In this document: one piece after another, positions 6,439-15,063 of the stretch
How the letters are laid out: every line of letters starts with the position of its first letter
How positions within the stretch are numbered: position 1 is the stretch's first letter
NCBI RefSeq assembly: GCF_032714475.1
Contig: NZ_JAWDKD010000003.1
Location: 99,212 to 163,211, forward strand
Source: Methanolapillus africanus
Lineage (GTDB): Archaea > Halobacteriota > Methanosarcinia > Methanosarcinales > Methanosarcinaceae
DNA: 64,000 nt
Direction: 5' to 3'
Translations under genes and position numbers: made by a program
The notes under the pieces: model-generated
The model's database searches: none
Told to the model about the DNA's origin: nothing
Seen by the model: only the letters and a program-made list of their open reading frames with translations

Positions 6439-8877
6439 TCACGGATTGTCTTTTTGCTGCTCGTTTTTAAGCCCGATCGCCCGGCATCTCCGATTCGCGC
6501 AAAATTCGATTTCTTCCTTGTCCGCTTCTTTATTTTTGAATAAATTCCATCCGCAAACATCGCATTTTTTATCCAGAACGGTCAGCCGTCCGGTTTTCGG
6601 AATTGACTGCGTATGCCCGCACTTCTTGGAGCAGGATAAAAACCGGTTATCGGACAGGCGCACCAAAACCATTTGACCGTCTTTGCATTTCGGGCACGTA
6701 CCGACGGTTTCGGGCGGGTCGCAAACATCTTTTTGATCGCAGTTAAAACACGGACCAACACCGACCGCCCAGTTGTATTTTTTGCCGACGTCCATGACGG
6801 CGACGCCGCCTTTGGGACACTTTTTGGACCGTAAAAATGTGAGCGCGCCGGTTTTCGGAACGGGATACGTCTGCGAACAATCCGGGTAACCGACGCAGCC
6901 GACGAATCGTCCGTTGTCGGTGGTAATGAGCCGCAGCGCATTGCCGCAAACCGGACAGACGCCGACGTAATTCTTTTTGTCGCTTTCCGCCGCTTCGCTT
7001 TTGATGCTGCCGGCCAGTTTTTGAACCAAACGGTCTTTGTTGGCCGTTAAGTCGCCGTACATTGTTTTAATCAGCGTGGTTCCTTTCAAAAGGGCGTCAT
7101 TCATGGTGATTTTGCCGTCTTCCACATCCTGAATCAAATTTTCGATCTGGGAGCGGATTTCGGGGCGAATCACAATCGGGACGGCCGTGTCCAAACTTTC
7201 CATCAACATGTAGCCTTTGTCCAAAATCGAAATGGTCTTGCCGGACGTTTCAAAGTAGCCGCGCTTTTTGTTTGTTTCAATGTGCGTCGGCGCCGTCGCT
7301 TTGGTTCCGATGCCGTTTTTATCCATCAGCGTCAGCAGTTCGCTTTCCATTAATTTTTTCGGCGGTGCGGTCTTTGACGACATGTTTTGGATTTTTTTGA
7401 CAAACAGGACGTCGCCTTCTTCCATTTGAGGCAGCATTTTGTCCTTTTTTGTTTCGTAATCGTAAATCGACAGCCAACCGCTTGATTTTTTCATGGAGCC
7501 GGTGACGTCGAAGAGTTCGTCTTTGATTTTGATGTCCAGTTTTGTCTTTTCAAAAACGGCCGGCGGCATTAAGTTGGCGATAAAATGGCGGCAAATCAAA
7601 TCGTAAACCGGATAGGCACCCGGCAAACTTACTACTTTTTCCACATCGGACTGCGTTGCGCCCCGGATCGGATAAATCGGGGGGTGGTCTTTGGCGTCTT
7701 TGGGTCCGTTTTTCGGAACGACTTTTCCGCCCGTTTCCCGAATCAGCTGTTCGATTGTTTTGGAATAAGACGGATTTTTGATCAGGTCCGACAGAATCGG
7801 CATAAATTCAAAATCCGGTGCGTACATGTTTGTTTCCGTTCTCGGATAACTGGTAAAGCCGGAGAGGTATAGCTGCTCTGCGATTTCAAGCGATTTCTCC
7901 GGACTGATGTTTAAGAATGAGGAGGCTCGTTTTAAAAATTCGGTGGTGTTCAGCGGGACCGGCGGCGCTAAGCTTTGTTCTTTCACGGATTTTTTGTCGA
8001 CGACGGCTTTTCTCTCGCCTTTAATTTGTTTGAATATCTCGTCCGCTTTTTCTTTTTCGGAAATTTGTCCGGAGCGGTGCGTTCCCTGAAACTGCGTGTC
8101 CGATTCGGCTTTTTTTGTCCGTTTTGGTTTTGTTTTCCCGTCCGCCCCGTCGGTTTCAATCATTTCGGTCGGTGTGTCTTCATTTGTATCAAAATCGGCG
8201 AGGATTTTCCAGAAGTCTTTGGGTTTAAATTCCCGGATCGCTTTTTCCCGGTCGTAAACAAAACCGCAGGTGGGTGTTTGGCAGGGACCGATGGACAGCA
8301 CTTCTTTCGTGTACGCTTTTTCGCGAACGGATAACGTCACATAACGTGTGAATGCGGCGCCCATTTTTAAATCTAAAATTTGACGGGTTTCGGCGGCCAT
8401 TGCAAGGTTTGTGTCCGGCTCGCCGGGGTGGTCAAATGCTTTTTCAATTTCAGCTTTTGAAAAACTGGAATAGCGCGCCCGTTTAATCGGGGCGGTTGAC
8501 ACCCGTTCAGCCAGCTCTTTGGCTTCAAAGCCGATGTTTTCCCCTTCACGGTCGTAGTCGCACGCCAGAATAATCAGATGCGCGTTTTTGGATAATTTTT
8601 CAATCGCGTTTGCCAGATTTTCCTTCGTCACGAACTTTTGCGGATCGACGTCTAACAGCACGCCCGGATCGACTTCGTTCCAGCGGTTGTATTCTTCCGG
8701 ATAATCGTAACCCATGATGTGGCCGGCGAGTCCCGTAATAAGCCAATCTTCGCCGTCGCGTTTGAATTTGTAAACGGCCGCCCCGTCGACGCGGGTTTGA
8801 GAATAGCTGCCGCTGCCCAAAATTTTGGCGATTTCTTCGGCCGCTTTGTTTTTTTCGGCAAATGCAACGACAGTCAT
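6439..8877 (-). CDS. topA: DNA topoisomerase I (type IA)
   Basis: 812 residues; relaxes negatively supercoiled DNA by transient cleavage of one strand. The TOPRIM domain is residues 1-150, with Glu8 in VVAFAEKN and acidic ACDYDREGEN at 105-114. The nicking tyrosine is about Tyr344 in SGFTSYPRTETN. The C-terminus holds three four-cysteine zinc-ribbon modules: CPVC...C...C near 650, CPKC...C...C near 735, and CDVC...C...C near 780. This matches archaeal topoisomerase I rather than reverse gyrase, as there is no helicase domain. A charged insert near 235-270 (TDGADGKTKPKRTKK) is probably a loop. It is convergent with the thioredoxin gene. Confidence 0.95.
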   Translation of the reverse strand: MTVVAFAEKNKAAEEIAKILGSGSYSQTRVDGAAVYKFKRDGEDWLITGLAGHIMGYDYPEEYNRWNEVDPGVLLDVDPQKFVTKENLANAIEKLSKNAHLIILACDYDREGENIGFEAKELAERVSTAPIKRARYSSFSKAEIEKAFDHPGEPDTNLAMAAETRQILDLKMGAAFTRYVTLSVREKAYTKEVLSIGPCQTPTCGFVYDREKAIREFKPKDFWKILADFDTNEDTPTEMIETDGADGKTKPKRTKKAESDTQFQGTHRSGQISEKEKADEIFKQIKGERKAVVDKKSVKEQSLAPPVPLNTTEFLKRASSFLNISPEKSLEIAEQLYLSGFTSYPRTETNMYAPDFEFMPILSDLIKNPSYSKTIEQLIRETGGKVVPKNGPKDAKDHPPIYPIRGATQSDVEKVVSLPGAYPVYDLICRHFIANLMPPAVFEKTKLDIKIKDELFDVTGSMKKSSGWLSIYDYETKKDKMLPQMEEGDVLFVKKIQNMSSKTAPPKKLMESELLTLMDKNGIGTKATAPTHIETNKKRGYFETSGKTISILDKGYMLMESLDTAVPIVIRPEIRSQIENLIQDVEDGKITMNDALLKGTTLIKTMYGDLTANKDRLVQKLAGSIKSEAAESDKKNYVGVCPVCGNALRLITTDNGRFVGCVGYPDCSQTYPVPKTGALTFLRSKKCPKGGVAVMDVGKKYNWAVGVGPCFNCDQKDVCDPPETVGTCPKCKDGQMVLVRLSDNRFLSCSKKCGHTQSIPKTGRLTVLDKKCDVCGWNLFKNKEADKEEIEFCANRRCRAIGLKNEQQKDNP

Positions 8878-9062
8878 TTTTGAAAATCCTGAATGATAAA
8901 ATATTGAAGGATTAAAGCATTGATAGGTTAAAAAGGTAATTCAAGCGAGGTGAATGTAATCGTGGTCGAATGAATCCAAAAATAAGCGGCAGATGTTTTT
9001 GGCGCCGCCGTTCGCGCGCGTGATCCCGATGCGGGGGCTTTCGGAAAAAAGAAAAACACATT

Positions 9063-9125
9063 GTGTCAATAAAAAACAAAAAAATAAAAGTAAATCAGAA
9101 TCAATGGGTGAATCACTCACCCATT
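9063..9125 (-). terminator. Hairpin + T-tract terminator of the rhodanese gene
   Basis: AATGGGTGA (9103-9111) pairs with TCACCCATT (9117-9125), overlapping the stop codon. On the minus strand it is followed by a T-rich run at about 9066-9092. Confidence 0.7.
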
Positions 9126-9445
9126 TAATAGACAATCGGCATCTTTTTAGAATTCCATCCGCTGATTCCGCCTTCAATCGAATAGATTTCGGAAAATCCG
9201 GCGTTTTCAGCCGCCGCGGCAGCTCTTCCGGCGCGCACGCCGGATTGGCAATAGAAAATCACCGGTTTGGATTTGTCCAATGCTTTGAGTTTTGTTTCAA
9301 AGTCCGGGCTGTTGAAATTCATATGGACCGAATCTTGAATGTAGCCTTGGGCGCGTTCCTGCGGTGTTCGGACATCGATAATATTGACGCTTTTTTCAGT
9401 GATCAATTTTTGAATTTCAGCCGGCGGAAGTACTTTTACAGTCAT
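9125..9445 (-). CDS. Rhodanese-like domain protein
   Basis: A single rhodanese domain, 106 residues from ATG 9445 (AGAGGG 6 nt upstream; an upstream in-frame ATG at 9493 is less likely). The active-site loop is YCQSGVRAG with Cys66. The fold is marked by NIIDVRTPQE and the closing GGISGW. It probably carries a persulfide for sulfur transfer; the acceptor is unknown. It is monocistronic, with its own terminator. Confidence 0.92.
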   Translation of the reverse strand: MTVKVLPPAEIQKLITEKSVNIIDVRTPQERAQGYIQDSVHMNFNSPDFETKLKALDKSKPVIFYCQSGVRAGRAAAAAENAGFSEIYSIEGGISGWNSKKMPIVY

Positions 9446-9653
9446 GTTTTTCCCTCTGATTGAATTGAATTTTTCTATTCTTATGAATGTCAAATATGGT
9501 TTGAATTATAGTTGATTTTATATTTGAGAACAGTTATTTTAAATAAAATTTGTATGATTTATATCATTTATAATATTATATTTTATCGTATATTATTTTA
9601 TGGGTTTTCAGTAGACAAGGGTTTATTTTTAGTTATAACAGATAGGGATAAAA

Positions 9654-10580
9654 ATGGCGGAAAACGATAAAAATGAAACGGGTTTAAATGGTTCGGAGAC
9701 GTCCGGCCTGCCGGAAAAAAATGAACCGGATGGCGGACGCGGCAAACGCAGCGATCCATCTTGCGCGTGCGCTTGTGATCCGGCGGATGACGACGATTAT
9801 TATGTGGATGAAATCATTGAGCCGCGGATTATGAAATATATCCGGATTGGCTTGATTCTGGTTTTGATTTTCAGCATTCTCATGTTTGTTTACCGCTACA
9901 TTGTCGGATTTGGCGATGAGCTGACTCTGGACGAGTATATCGAAAACGAATTTTTCTTCATGTTCTTCACGGTGGCGACGCTGGTTTATTTGTCTCTGCC
10001 GACTTTTGTTCAGAAAAAGATGAATTTCGTTGCCGACCCATGGCTGGTCATTGCGATTGTTTTGTTTATTTTCGCCGGTTCGTTTTTGGGGCAAGGGCTC
10101 GGGTTTTTCGAACGCTTCGCCTGGTGGGACATGATGCTTCACGTCATTTCCGGTGTGATTCTCGGATTGATCGCCTTTGCGCTCACGTCGGCGCTGAATG
10201 ATTCTAAAAACTGCGGTTTTCATTTGAATCCGTTTTACGTGGCCATTTTCTCTTTTACGTTTGCGGTTGCCGTCGGCGCATTGTGGGAAATTGTGGAATA
10301 TTCGTTCGATTGGTTTTTGGGAACCACGATGCAGTGCTGGGATCAAGATCCTTCGCTTTACATGACGGGAAAAATTTACCAAGGGGCCGGCCTCATTGAC
10401 ACGATGGAAGATTTGATTGTGGATGCTATCGGCGCTTTTTTTGTTTCAGCGATCGGTTATTTCTACTTGATCCGCGGCAAACCGTTCATGGAAGGAAAGC
10501 GGTTGAGAAATACGGAAAATGAAACGGAAATCAAAGAGAAGAAATACGGTTCCAGACCTGAAAAATCTTCTAAAAAATGA
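9654..10580 (+). CDS. Polytopic membrane protein, YjdF/DUF2238-like
   Basis: 308 residues. The N-terminal 55 residues are hydrophilic, with a CACACDPADDDDYY stretch. About six membrane segments follow: near 63-87, 100-117, 128-146, 160-182, 193-215 and 255-275. Signature-like pieces are WWDMMLHVISGVILG, GALWEIVEYSFDW and LIDTMEDLIVDAIGA. These conserved His, Glu and Asp residues inside membrane helices resemble the YjdF/DUF2238 family, whose function is unknown. The tail is basic and probably cytoplasmic. It is followed directly by a hairpin and a 26-T tract. Confidence 0.7.
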   Translation: MAENDKNETGLNGSETSGLPEKNEPDGGRGKRSDPSCACACDPADDDDYYVDEIIEPRIMKYIRIGLILVLIFSILMFVYRYIVGFGDELTLDEYIENEFFFMFFTVATLVYLSLPTFVQKKMNFVADPWLVIAIVLFIFAGSFLGQGLGFFERFAWWDMMLHVISGVILGLIAFALTSALNDSKNCGFHLNPFYVAIFSFTFAVAVGALWEIVEYSFDWFLGTTMQCWDQDPSLYMTGKIYQGAGLIDTMEDLIVDAIGAFFVSAIGYFYLIRGKPFMEGKRLRNTENETEIKEKKYGSRPEKSSKK

Positions 10581-10632
10581 TTGGAAAACATTTTTTCCAA
10601 TTATCATTTTTTTTTTTTTTTTTTTTTTTTTT
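10580..10632 (+). terminator. Hairpin + 26-nt T-tract terminator
   Basis: ATTGGAAAA pairs with TTTTCCAAT around a short loop immediately after the stop, then 26 consecutive T at 10607-10632. It looks like a bacterial-type intrinsic terminator with an extreme T run. Confidence 0.8.
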
Positions 10633-10670
10633 CATTTTTGGCGATCGGCATGCGCGCGCGTCACGGCATA
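10607..10670 (+). repeat. T-tract plus GCGCGCG core element (copy b)
   Basis: The T run is followed by GGCGATCGGCATGCGCGCG, then CACGGCATACATTTTT. It is the first module of composite locus ii (core 10640, hairpin 10880, minisatellite to 11060), in sense with the upstream gene. Confidence 0.85.
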
Positions 10671-10746
10671 CATTTTTGTTTGCGTTTTTGAAAAGCAGAA
10701 GGTCGTTTTTTTAAATTTCAAGTAAATCAGCCCGTAAAATCAACCG

Positions 10747-10835
10747 AAAAATTCCGTCGCTGTGCTCGGAATTTTTCAAAGGCGGTGGGTGTCTATTTCT
10801 GTAAGTTTGCTTCGCAAACGGCTCCCTTCGGTCGC
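10747..10835 (+). repeat. ~88-bp dispersed block (copy 2)
   Basis: Second copy of the block at 398-487, sharing AAAAATTCCGTCGCT, GGCGGTGGG and AACGGCTCCCTTCGGTCGC. It lies between the core and the hairpin of composite locus ii. Confidence 0.7.
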
Positions 10836-10879
10836 GGAAAGTTTGATTTTGCTTGTTCCAACTTCCCAAACAAACCATC

Positions 10880-10916
10880 CCGTAAAATCAAACGCGATAG
10901 CGTTTGTATTTTACGG
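10880..10916 (+). repeat. Hairpin variant of the palindrome (composite locus ii)
   Basis: CCGTAAAATCAAACGC pairs, with one bulged base, with GCGTTTGTATTTTACGG. The stem sequence differs from the other loci, but the flanks CCATCCCG and CGGATATCGC are kept, so structure and context are conserved rather than sequence. Confidence 0.85.
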
Positions 10917-10919
10917 ATA

Positions 10920-11075
10920 TCGCTGAACGGATACAATTCGGATAGCGAACAGCAGGTGCAAATCGGATCAGGAAATATGTGTATTGTTAGAAACAATAAA
11001 TTCAAACTGAAATCTAAAAATAGTTCACTGCAGATGCAGTTGGAATTTAAAAATAGTTAACTGCAGGTGCAATAC
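10920..11075 (+). repeat. Minisatellite of composite locus ii
   Basis: Degenerate units include GTGTATTGTTAGAAAC, then two copies of TTTAAAAATAGTTNACTGCA followed by GATGCA or GGTGCA. Matching units occur at 63340-63480. The small reading frames here are repeats, not genes. From 11075 to 11340 I see only an AT-rich 3' region and a weak GCGCGC-like stretch at 11240. Confidence 0.75.
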
Positions 11076-11339
11076 AGTATCTCAAAAAATGGGGTAGCTG
11101 CTCCCAATTTCATCTTATTTTGACAGCAATCCGCCAAGTTCCGCCCTCTTCACGCCTTCGGCGTTCAGAGGTCTGAACTTGCGGGATAACATTCGGAACA
11201 GGTGCCACGCGGCTGCAATTTGTGCGCTGTGCCGGCGCGCGCGATATGGCACCAACTTTCATAAATTGCCAAACTTCATCTCCTGCTTTAAAATAAAAAC
11301 AAAATTGATCGAAATGAAAATGAAAAATAAAAAAGAATA

Positions 11340-12191
11340 TTACATTTCTTCATACGTCTTTTTCAAAAGAAGCGCGTCGGCTTCGATGTTCGGGCTTTCG
11401 CAAATGATGGTTCCGGCGGCGCCGAATTCTTTAAACACTTTCATCAGATCACGGTAATTCATGTCCGATTCGTCCAAAAAGAGGTGGTTGCGCTCTCCTT
11501 TGGCGGTGTATTCGATGCCTGAAATGTGGCAGTGCATGGTGAGGAGGCCGTCTTTTCCGAGTTCGTTTTCGATTTTCTCAAAAACGGCGGTGAATTCTTC
11601 GTAAGTATTGTGTTTTCCGTCGCGGGCGTGGATGTGTGAAAAGTCGAAGCACGGCAAAACGCCATCCAGTCCGGCCGACATGGAAATCAGTTCATCGTAA
11701 TCTCCGAATTGCGTGGCTTTGCCGGTGGTTTCCGGGCGCAGAACGGCCGGAATGCCTTCATCGTCCAAACGGGCGCGCAGCTCTTTGAGCAGATTGAAAA
11801 CGCGGTCATAGACGATTTTTTTATCGTCTTTGAGGTAAAAAGCCGGGTGGAAGACGATGTTTTGCGCCGAACACAGGTTTCCGACGCGTGCGGATTCATA
11901 AATCCGCTCAACGCTGGCGGTCAATTTGTCGGCTTCAACGGCGTTTAAATTAATATAATATGGACCGTGAACGCTGAGCGCCACGCTATTTTCTTGGGCG
12001 GTTGCGCTGACGTCGGCGGCGGTTTTGTCGCTCATCCGGACGCCGTGAACGAACTCCAGTTCCATGCAGTCCAATCCCAAGGCACGCACTTGCTTTATGC
12101 CGGAAATCGTATCCGTTTTTTTGGAACTGATGGGAACGCCGGCGGTTCCGAACAGTAATTTGTCGTATTTTTTGGCTTTCGCTGCGGTCAT
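11340..12191 (-). CDS. TIM-barrel AP-endonuclease-2-family protein (endonuclease IV-like)
   Basis: 283 residues. Family features in order are LLFGTAGVPISS at the start, LDCMELEFVHGVRM, LSVHGPYYINL (zinc His), IVFHPAFYL (His), AVLRPETTGK (Glu), PCFDFSHIHARDG (Asp-His-His) and TMHCHISGIEY (His), with a closing Glu in ICESPN. These are the trinuclear zinc ligands of endonuclease IV. It could repair abasic sites in DNA, or be a related sugar isomerase; the nuclease-like ligand set favours repair. It lies 24 bp downstream of a small conserved gene on the same strand, so it is probably co-transcribed. Confidence 0.8.
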   Translation of the reverse strand: MTAAKAKKYDKLLFGTAGVPISSKKTDTISGIKQVRALGLDCMELEFVHGVRMSDKTAADVSATAQENSVALSVHGPYYINLNAVEADKLTASVERIYESARVGNLCSAQNIVFHPAFYLKDDKKIVYDRVFNLLKELRARLDDEGIPAVLRPETTGKATQFGDYDELISMSAGLDGVLPCFDFSHIHARDGKHNTYEEFTAVFEKIENELGKDGLLTMHCHISGIEYTAKGERNHLFLDESDMNYRDLMKVFKEFGAAGTIICESPNIEADALLLKKTYEEM

Positions 12192-12214
12192 AATTGTTCT
12201 CTCGTCTGTGATTG

Positions 12215-12556
12215 TTACCGGCGGTCAACGATACCGAGGTGCCGGACGATTTCTTTTCTTTTTTCCGGCGACACTTTCTCTTCGACCAAATCAAAAAAAC
12301 TGTCGCGGTCGTCGTCATCCAAACTCATGACTTCTTCTTGGTTCGCCAAAACCAGGTCGGCCAAATAAGAAACTTCTTCGGGGTCCAGCCGGTCAAGCCG
12401 TTCCCGGAAATCGTCGGCGTCCTCCGCAAACCGGTGGGAAATCGGCCGGAGAATAAACGGGAATTCATGGCCGGCGCCTGAGTCGGCGTTTCCGCCGGTT
12501 TCCGGGGCAAGTTTGTGAAAAATCTGGCGGTCAAGATCCGAAAATTTGCGTCCCAT
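12215..12556 (-). CDS. Conserved hypothetical acidic protein
   Basis: 113 residues, start supported by GGAG 8 nt upstream. It is mostly helical and charged, with RLDPEEVSYLADLVLANQ and EVMSLDDDDRDSFFDLV, and a basic C-terminal end. No domain is recognised and no catalytic motif or membrane segment is visible. The head-to-tail arrangement with the endonuclease IV-like gene suggests a shared operon, perhaps in DNA maintenance, but that is only context. Confidence 0.65.
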   Translation of the reverse strand: MGRKFSDLDRQIFHKLAPETGGNADSGAGHEFPFILRPISHRFAEDADDFRERLDRLDPEEVSYLADLVLANQEEVMSLDDDDRDSFFDLVEEKVSPEKRKEIVRHLGIVDRR

Positions 12557-12658
12557 GTTGTGTCTCCGATATTTTTATAGATTGGTTGTTATTTTTCAGG
12601 GGAATTCTTCTATTTAATAATTGCTTTTTAACAATTGCTTTTTAATCTTTACTTTTAA

Positions 12659-13150
12659 TCACTGCTTTTTATTTTGAATTCGCCCTTTTTTGTCAATTTC
12701 GCCCTTGTAAATCCGGGTTGACGAGATCGGAATTTCGTCGTCGGCCATTACGAATTTCACTTCGCAAATTTGAATTTCCCGGAGGCCGTTTTCTTTTCGG
12801 ATTTGATTGATTTTTTCGGCGCCTTTGCGTGTTTCCGGCGACACGACGATATAATCATAATCTCCGGCGGCGGCCGGACCGATGGGGTCGTCTATTTTTG
12901 AAATGAAACAGCAATCTTTCGGCAGATTGTATTTTTCAATCAGACAGGATGTGTATTTTTCAAGTTCGTGTTTCCGGGCGGCATAATCCGAAACGGCGTG
13001 ATTCTTTTTTCCGGCCATTTCGTCCGATGTGAGTCCGATGTGAACAAGACCGCCGCCCGACTCTTTTAAAATTAAAAAAGCTTTGTCTATCAATCGGGAG
13101 TGGCCGGCGTGGAGGTACTCAAATGTTCCGCCCAAAACAACTTTGACCAT
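12659..13150 (-). CDS. coaD: Phosphopantetheine adenylyltransferase (archaeal CoaD)
   Basis: 163 residues. Transfers AMP from ATP to 4'-phosphopantetheine in coenzyme A synthesis. It is a nucleotidyltransferase-fold protein with GGTFEYLHAGH at residues 7-17 (HxGH motif) and the late ISSTRI motif. IVVSPETRKGAEKIN is typical of the archaeal PPAT family. The C-terminus is lysine-rich. Single-gene unit. The 3' end runs into an AT-rich spacer. Confidence 0.92.
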   Translation of the reverse strand: MVKVVLGGTFEYLHAGHSRLIDKAFLILKESGGGLVHIGLTSDEMAGKKNHAVSDYAARKHELEKYTSCLIEKYNLPKDCCFISKIDDPIGPAAAGDYDYIVVSPETRKGAEKINQIRKENGLREIQICEVKFVMADDEIPISSTRIYKGEIDKKGRIQNKKQ

Positions 13151-13519
13151 GAACCGAAAACGATGCGGGTATTAAATAATCTTTTGCTTTCCCTTTCCTT
13201 TTTTGCTTTTTATTTTCTCCTTTCCTTTCTCTTTCCTTTTTTGTTTGGTTGGTTTTTTTCTTGATATTCATTTTTTGACTTTAATATTTTTGAAATAAAT
13301 CTGAATCAGGATTATTAAAAAAGGCAGATATAGACGTTGATTTTTTTAGCGTTTGTCCTTTTAGGCGGGAACTTTTGGATTACTTTCACTGCGCTCACTT
13401 GAACTATTTATAAGGAGTCGGCGTTTTAGGGGGTAACGAATGCACCCGGTGAATGAATGACTTCGTTTAACATAATTAATTAAAGAATAAAACTGTGCAT
13501 CTATCAGGAGAATTGAATT
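13151..13519. other. Spacer with polypyrimidine tract and radA promoter
   Basis: 13180-13260 is an almost pure T/C run (CTTTCCTTTTTTGC-like repeats). 13395-13412 has a TATA-like ACTATTTATAAGG. AGGAG at 13508-13512 is the radA ribosome binding site. No gene is visible. Confidence 0.5.
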
Positions 13520-14497
13520 ATGACAGAAATGCTTTTGGAAGACTTGCCCGGCGTCGGTCCGGCAACGGCTGAAAAATTAAAAGAAGCGGGATTTGCGACG
13601 ATTGAGGCGATTGCGGTCGCGTCTCCGGCCGAGCTTGGAACTTCGGCCGACATCGGCGAAGCGACGGCCGCCAAGATTATTGCGGCGGCACGGCAGGCGG
13701 CCGACATCGGCGGTTTTGAAACCGGCGACATGGTTTTTGAACGGCGCCTGCACATCGGACGCATTAAAACCGGCTGTTCCGAATTCGACGAATTGATGGG
13801 CGGCGGCATTGAAAGCCAGTCCATTACGGAAATTTACGGGGAATTCGGTTCCGGAAAAACACAAGTCGCCCACCAGCTGGCGGTCAATGTTCAGCTCCCG
13901 GAAGAATACGGGGGTCTTGACGGCTCTGTCATCATCATCGACACGGAAAACACGTTCCGCCCTGACCGGATTAAGCAAATGGTCGAAGGCCGCGCCAACG
14001 AACTCGGCTTGGAACTCGACGCCGACGAAATTCTGAAAAATATTCACGTTGCTCGTGCTTACAACTCCAACCACCAAATTCTGTTGGTTGACTCTGCCCT
14101 TGATTTGGCGAACGAACTCAAAGATTCCGGACGTCCGGTTCGTCTGTTGATCGTCGACTCCTTGACCGCGCACTTCCGCGCCGAATACATCGGCCGCGGC
14201 ACGCTGGCCGACCGCCAGCAAAAATTAAACAAACACCTGCACGGCCTTCAACGCTTTGCGAATTTGAACAACGCGGTCGTTTTGGTCACGAACCAAGTCA
14301 TGTCCAAGCCCGACGTCTTTTTCGGCGACCCAACAAAACCGATCGGTGGCCACATTTTGGGACACACGGCGACATTCCGCCTGTACATCCGTAAATCCAA
14401 AGGCGACAAACGCGTCGTTAAGTTAATTGACTCCCCGAACCTGCCGGAAGGCGAAGCCGTCCTTTCCGTGACAAAAGACGGTGTGGTCGACGCATAA
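13520..14497 (+). CDS. radA: DNA repair and recombination protein RadA
   Basis: 325 residues, the normal size of archaeal RadA. It forms ATP-dependent filaments for strand exchange in homologous recombination. A helix-hairpin-helix domain spans residues 1-60 (LPGVGPATAEKL). The Walker A motif is GEFGSGKTQ at 107-115. Walker B is LLIVDSLTAHFR, followed by the recombinase signature IGRGTLADRQQKLNKHL and the DNA-loop region VLVTNQVMSKPD. The start ATG has AGGAG upstream. Monocistronic, with a strong 15-bp hairpin after the stop. Confidence 0.97.
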   Translation: MTEMLLEDLPGVGPATAEKLKEAGFATIEAIAVASPAELGTSADIGEATAAKIIAAARQAADIGGFETGDMVFERRLHIGRIKTGCSEFDELMGGGIESQSITEIYGEFGSGKTQVAHQLAVNVQLPEEYGGLDGSVIIIDTENTFRPDRIKQMVEGRANELGLELDADEILKNIHVARAYNSNHQILLVDSALDLANELKDSGRPVRLLIVDSLTAHFRAEYIGRGTLADRQQKLNKHLHGLQRFANLNNAVVLVTNQVMSKPDVFFGDPTKPIGGHILGHTATFRLYIRKSKGDKRVVKLIDSPNLPEGEAVLSVTKDGVVDA

Positions 14498-14527
14498 TTT
14501 GTTTGAATCTTATTTTTTCTCCATCGG

Positions 14528-14558
14528 CGAAAGTAACAAAATCATTTTGTTACTTTCG
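14528..14558 (+). terminator. Perfect 15-bp hairpin after radA
   Basis: CGAAAGTAACAAAAT and its exact reverse complement surround a single C. It lies 30 nt after the radA stop. T-rich sequence follows about 20 nt later. Likely an mRNA 3' end or terminator structure. Confidence 0.65.
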
Positions 14559-14689
14559 TTCCATCACCCTTGATTTTCTGTTTTTTTGTTTTCATTCTTT
14601 ATTCGATCTGCTTTTTTCAACTCGGTCTCATTGAGCCGTCCGTTCTTTTTTGTTTGTTTTCTCTTTCCTTCCTTCTCATTTTTAGGATT

Positions 14690-14726
14690 CCGATTAAACA
14701 GACGCGAAACGCGTCTGTTTAATCGG
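14690..14726. repeat. Perfect 17-nt-arm palindrome (locus iii)
   Basis: CCGATTAAACAGACGCG, AAA, then the exact complement. Relative to the copies at 866, 44731 and 63168 the stem has C to A paired with G to T, plus an extra CG pair, so the changes are compensatory. The locus reads in reverse (AGCCATCCCG on the minus strand) and its minisatellite lies on the other side, so it is rearranged compared with the other loci. Confidence 0.92.
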
Positions 14727-14794
14727 GATGGCTTACACGATTCATCAAAAATGAGGGGCAGTTTCTTTTTTGTGGTGGCTGCGCTGCGAAATAA

Positions 14795-14950
14795 CTGAAA
14801 ATACACCTGTTGCTTGTTCCAATAACAGCAACCGTTTCCAACAATACACCGGTTACTTGTTCCGATAACCGCAACTGTTTCCAACAATACACCGGTTACT
14901 TGTTCCGATAACCGCAACTGTTTCCAACAATACACCTGTTGCTTCCCTCC
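14795..14950 (-). repeat. 43-bp minisatellite (locus iii)
   Basis: About three and a half units of GTTTCCAACAATACACC followed by GGTTACTTGTTCCGATAACC-type sequence; two units are almost identical. It shares the TATTGTTGGAAAC motif with the other repeat loci. Reading frames across it are artefacts of the repeat. Confidence 0.88.
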
Positions 14951-15063
14951 AACTGCATCGTCTGTCTCTATTTTTGCAGGCAAAACCTGCAAAAACAGTC
15001 CGTTGTCGTTCTTTTAAAATTTTATAAAAAGTCATCCTCATCTTTTATATAATTCAAAATCCA

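Noticed and set aside
8993..9030. GC-rich stretch with GCGCGCG between rhodanese and topA genes
   Set aside because: Resembles the core only in its centre; flanking GGCAYG and GGCGACA parts are missing.
10785..11060. 91-codon frame after the membrane protein gene
   Set aside because: It crosses the composite repeat (palindrome and minisatellite) and has no ribosome binding site or protein-like composition.
11205..11250. Possible ninth GCGCGCG core copy
   Set aside because: GCCGGCGCGCGCGATATGGCA matches only in part, lacks a T-tract and does not follow a gene in sense.
14795..14950. CRISPR-like array
   Set aside because: The near-identical 43-bp units are directly adjacent, with no unique spacers; this is a minisatellite.
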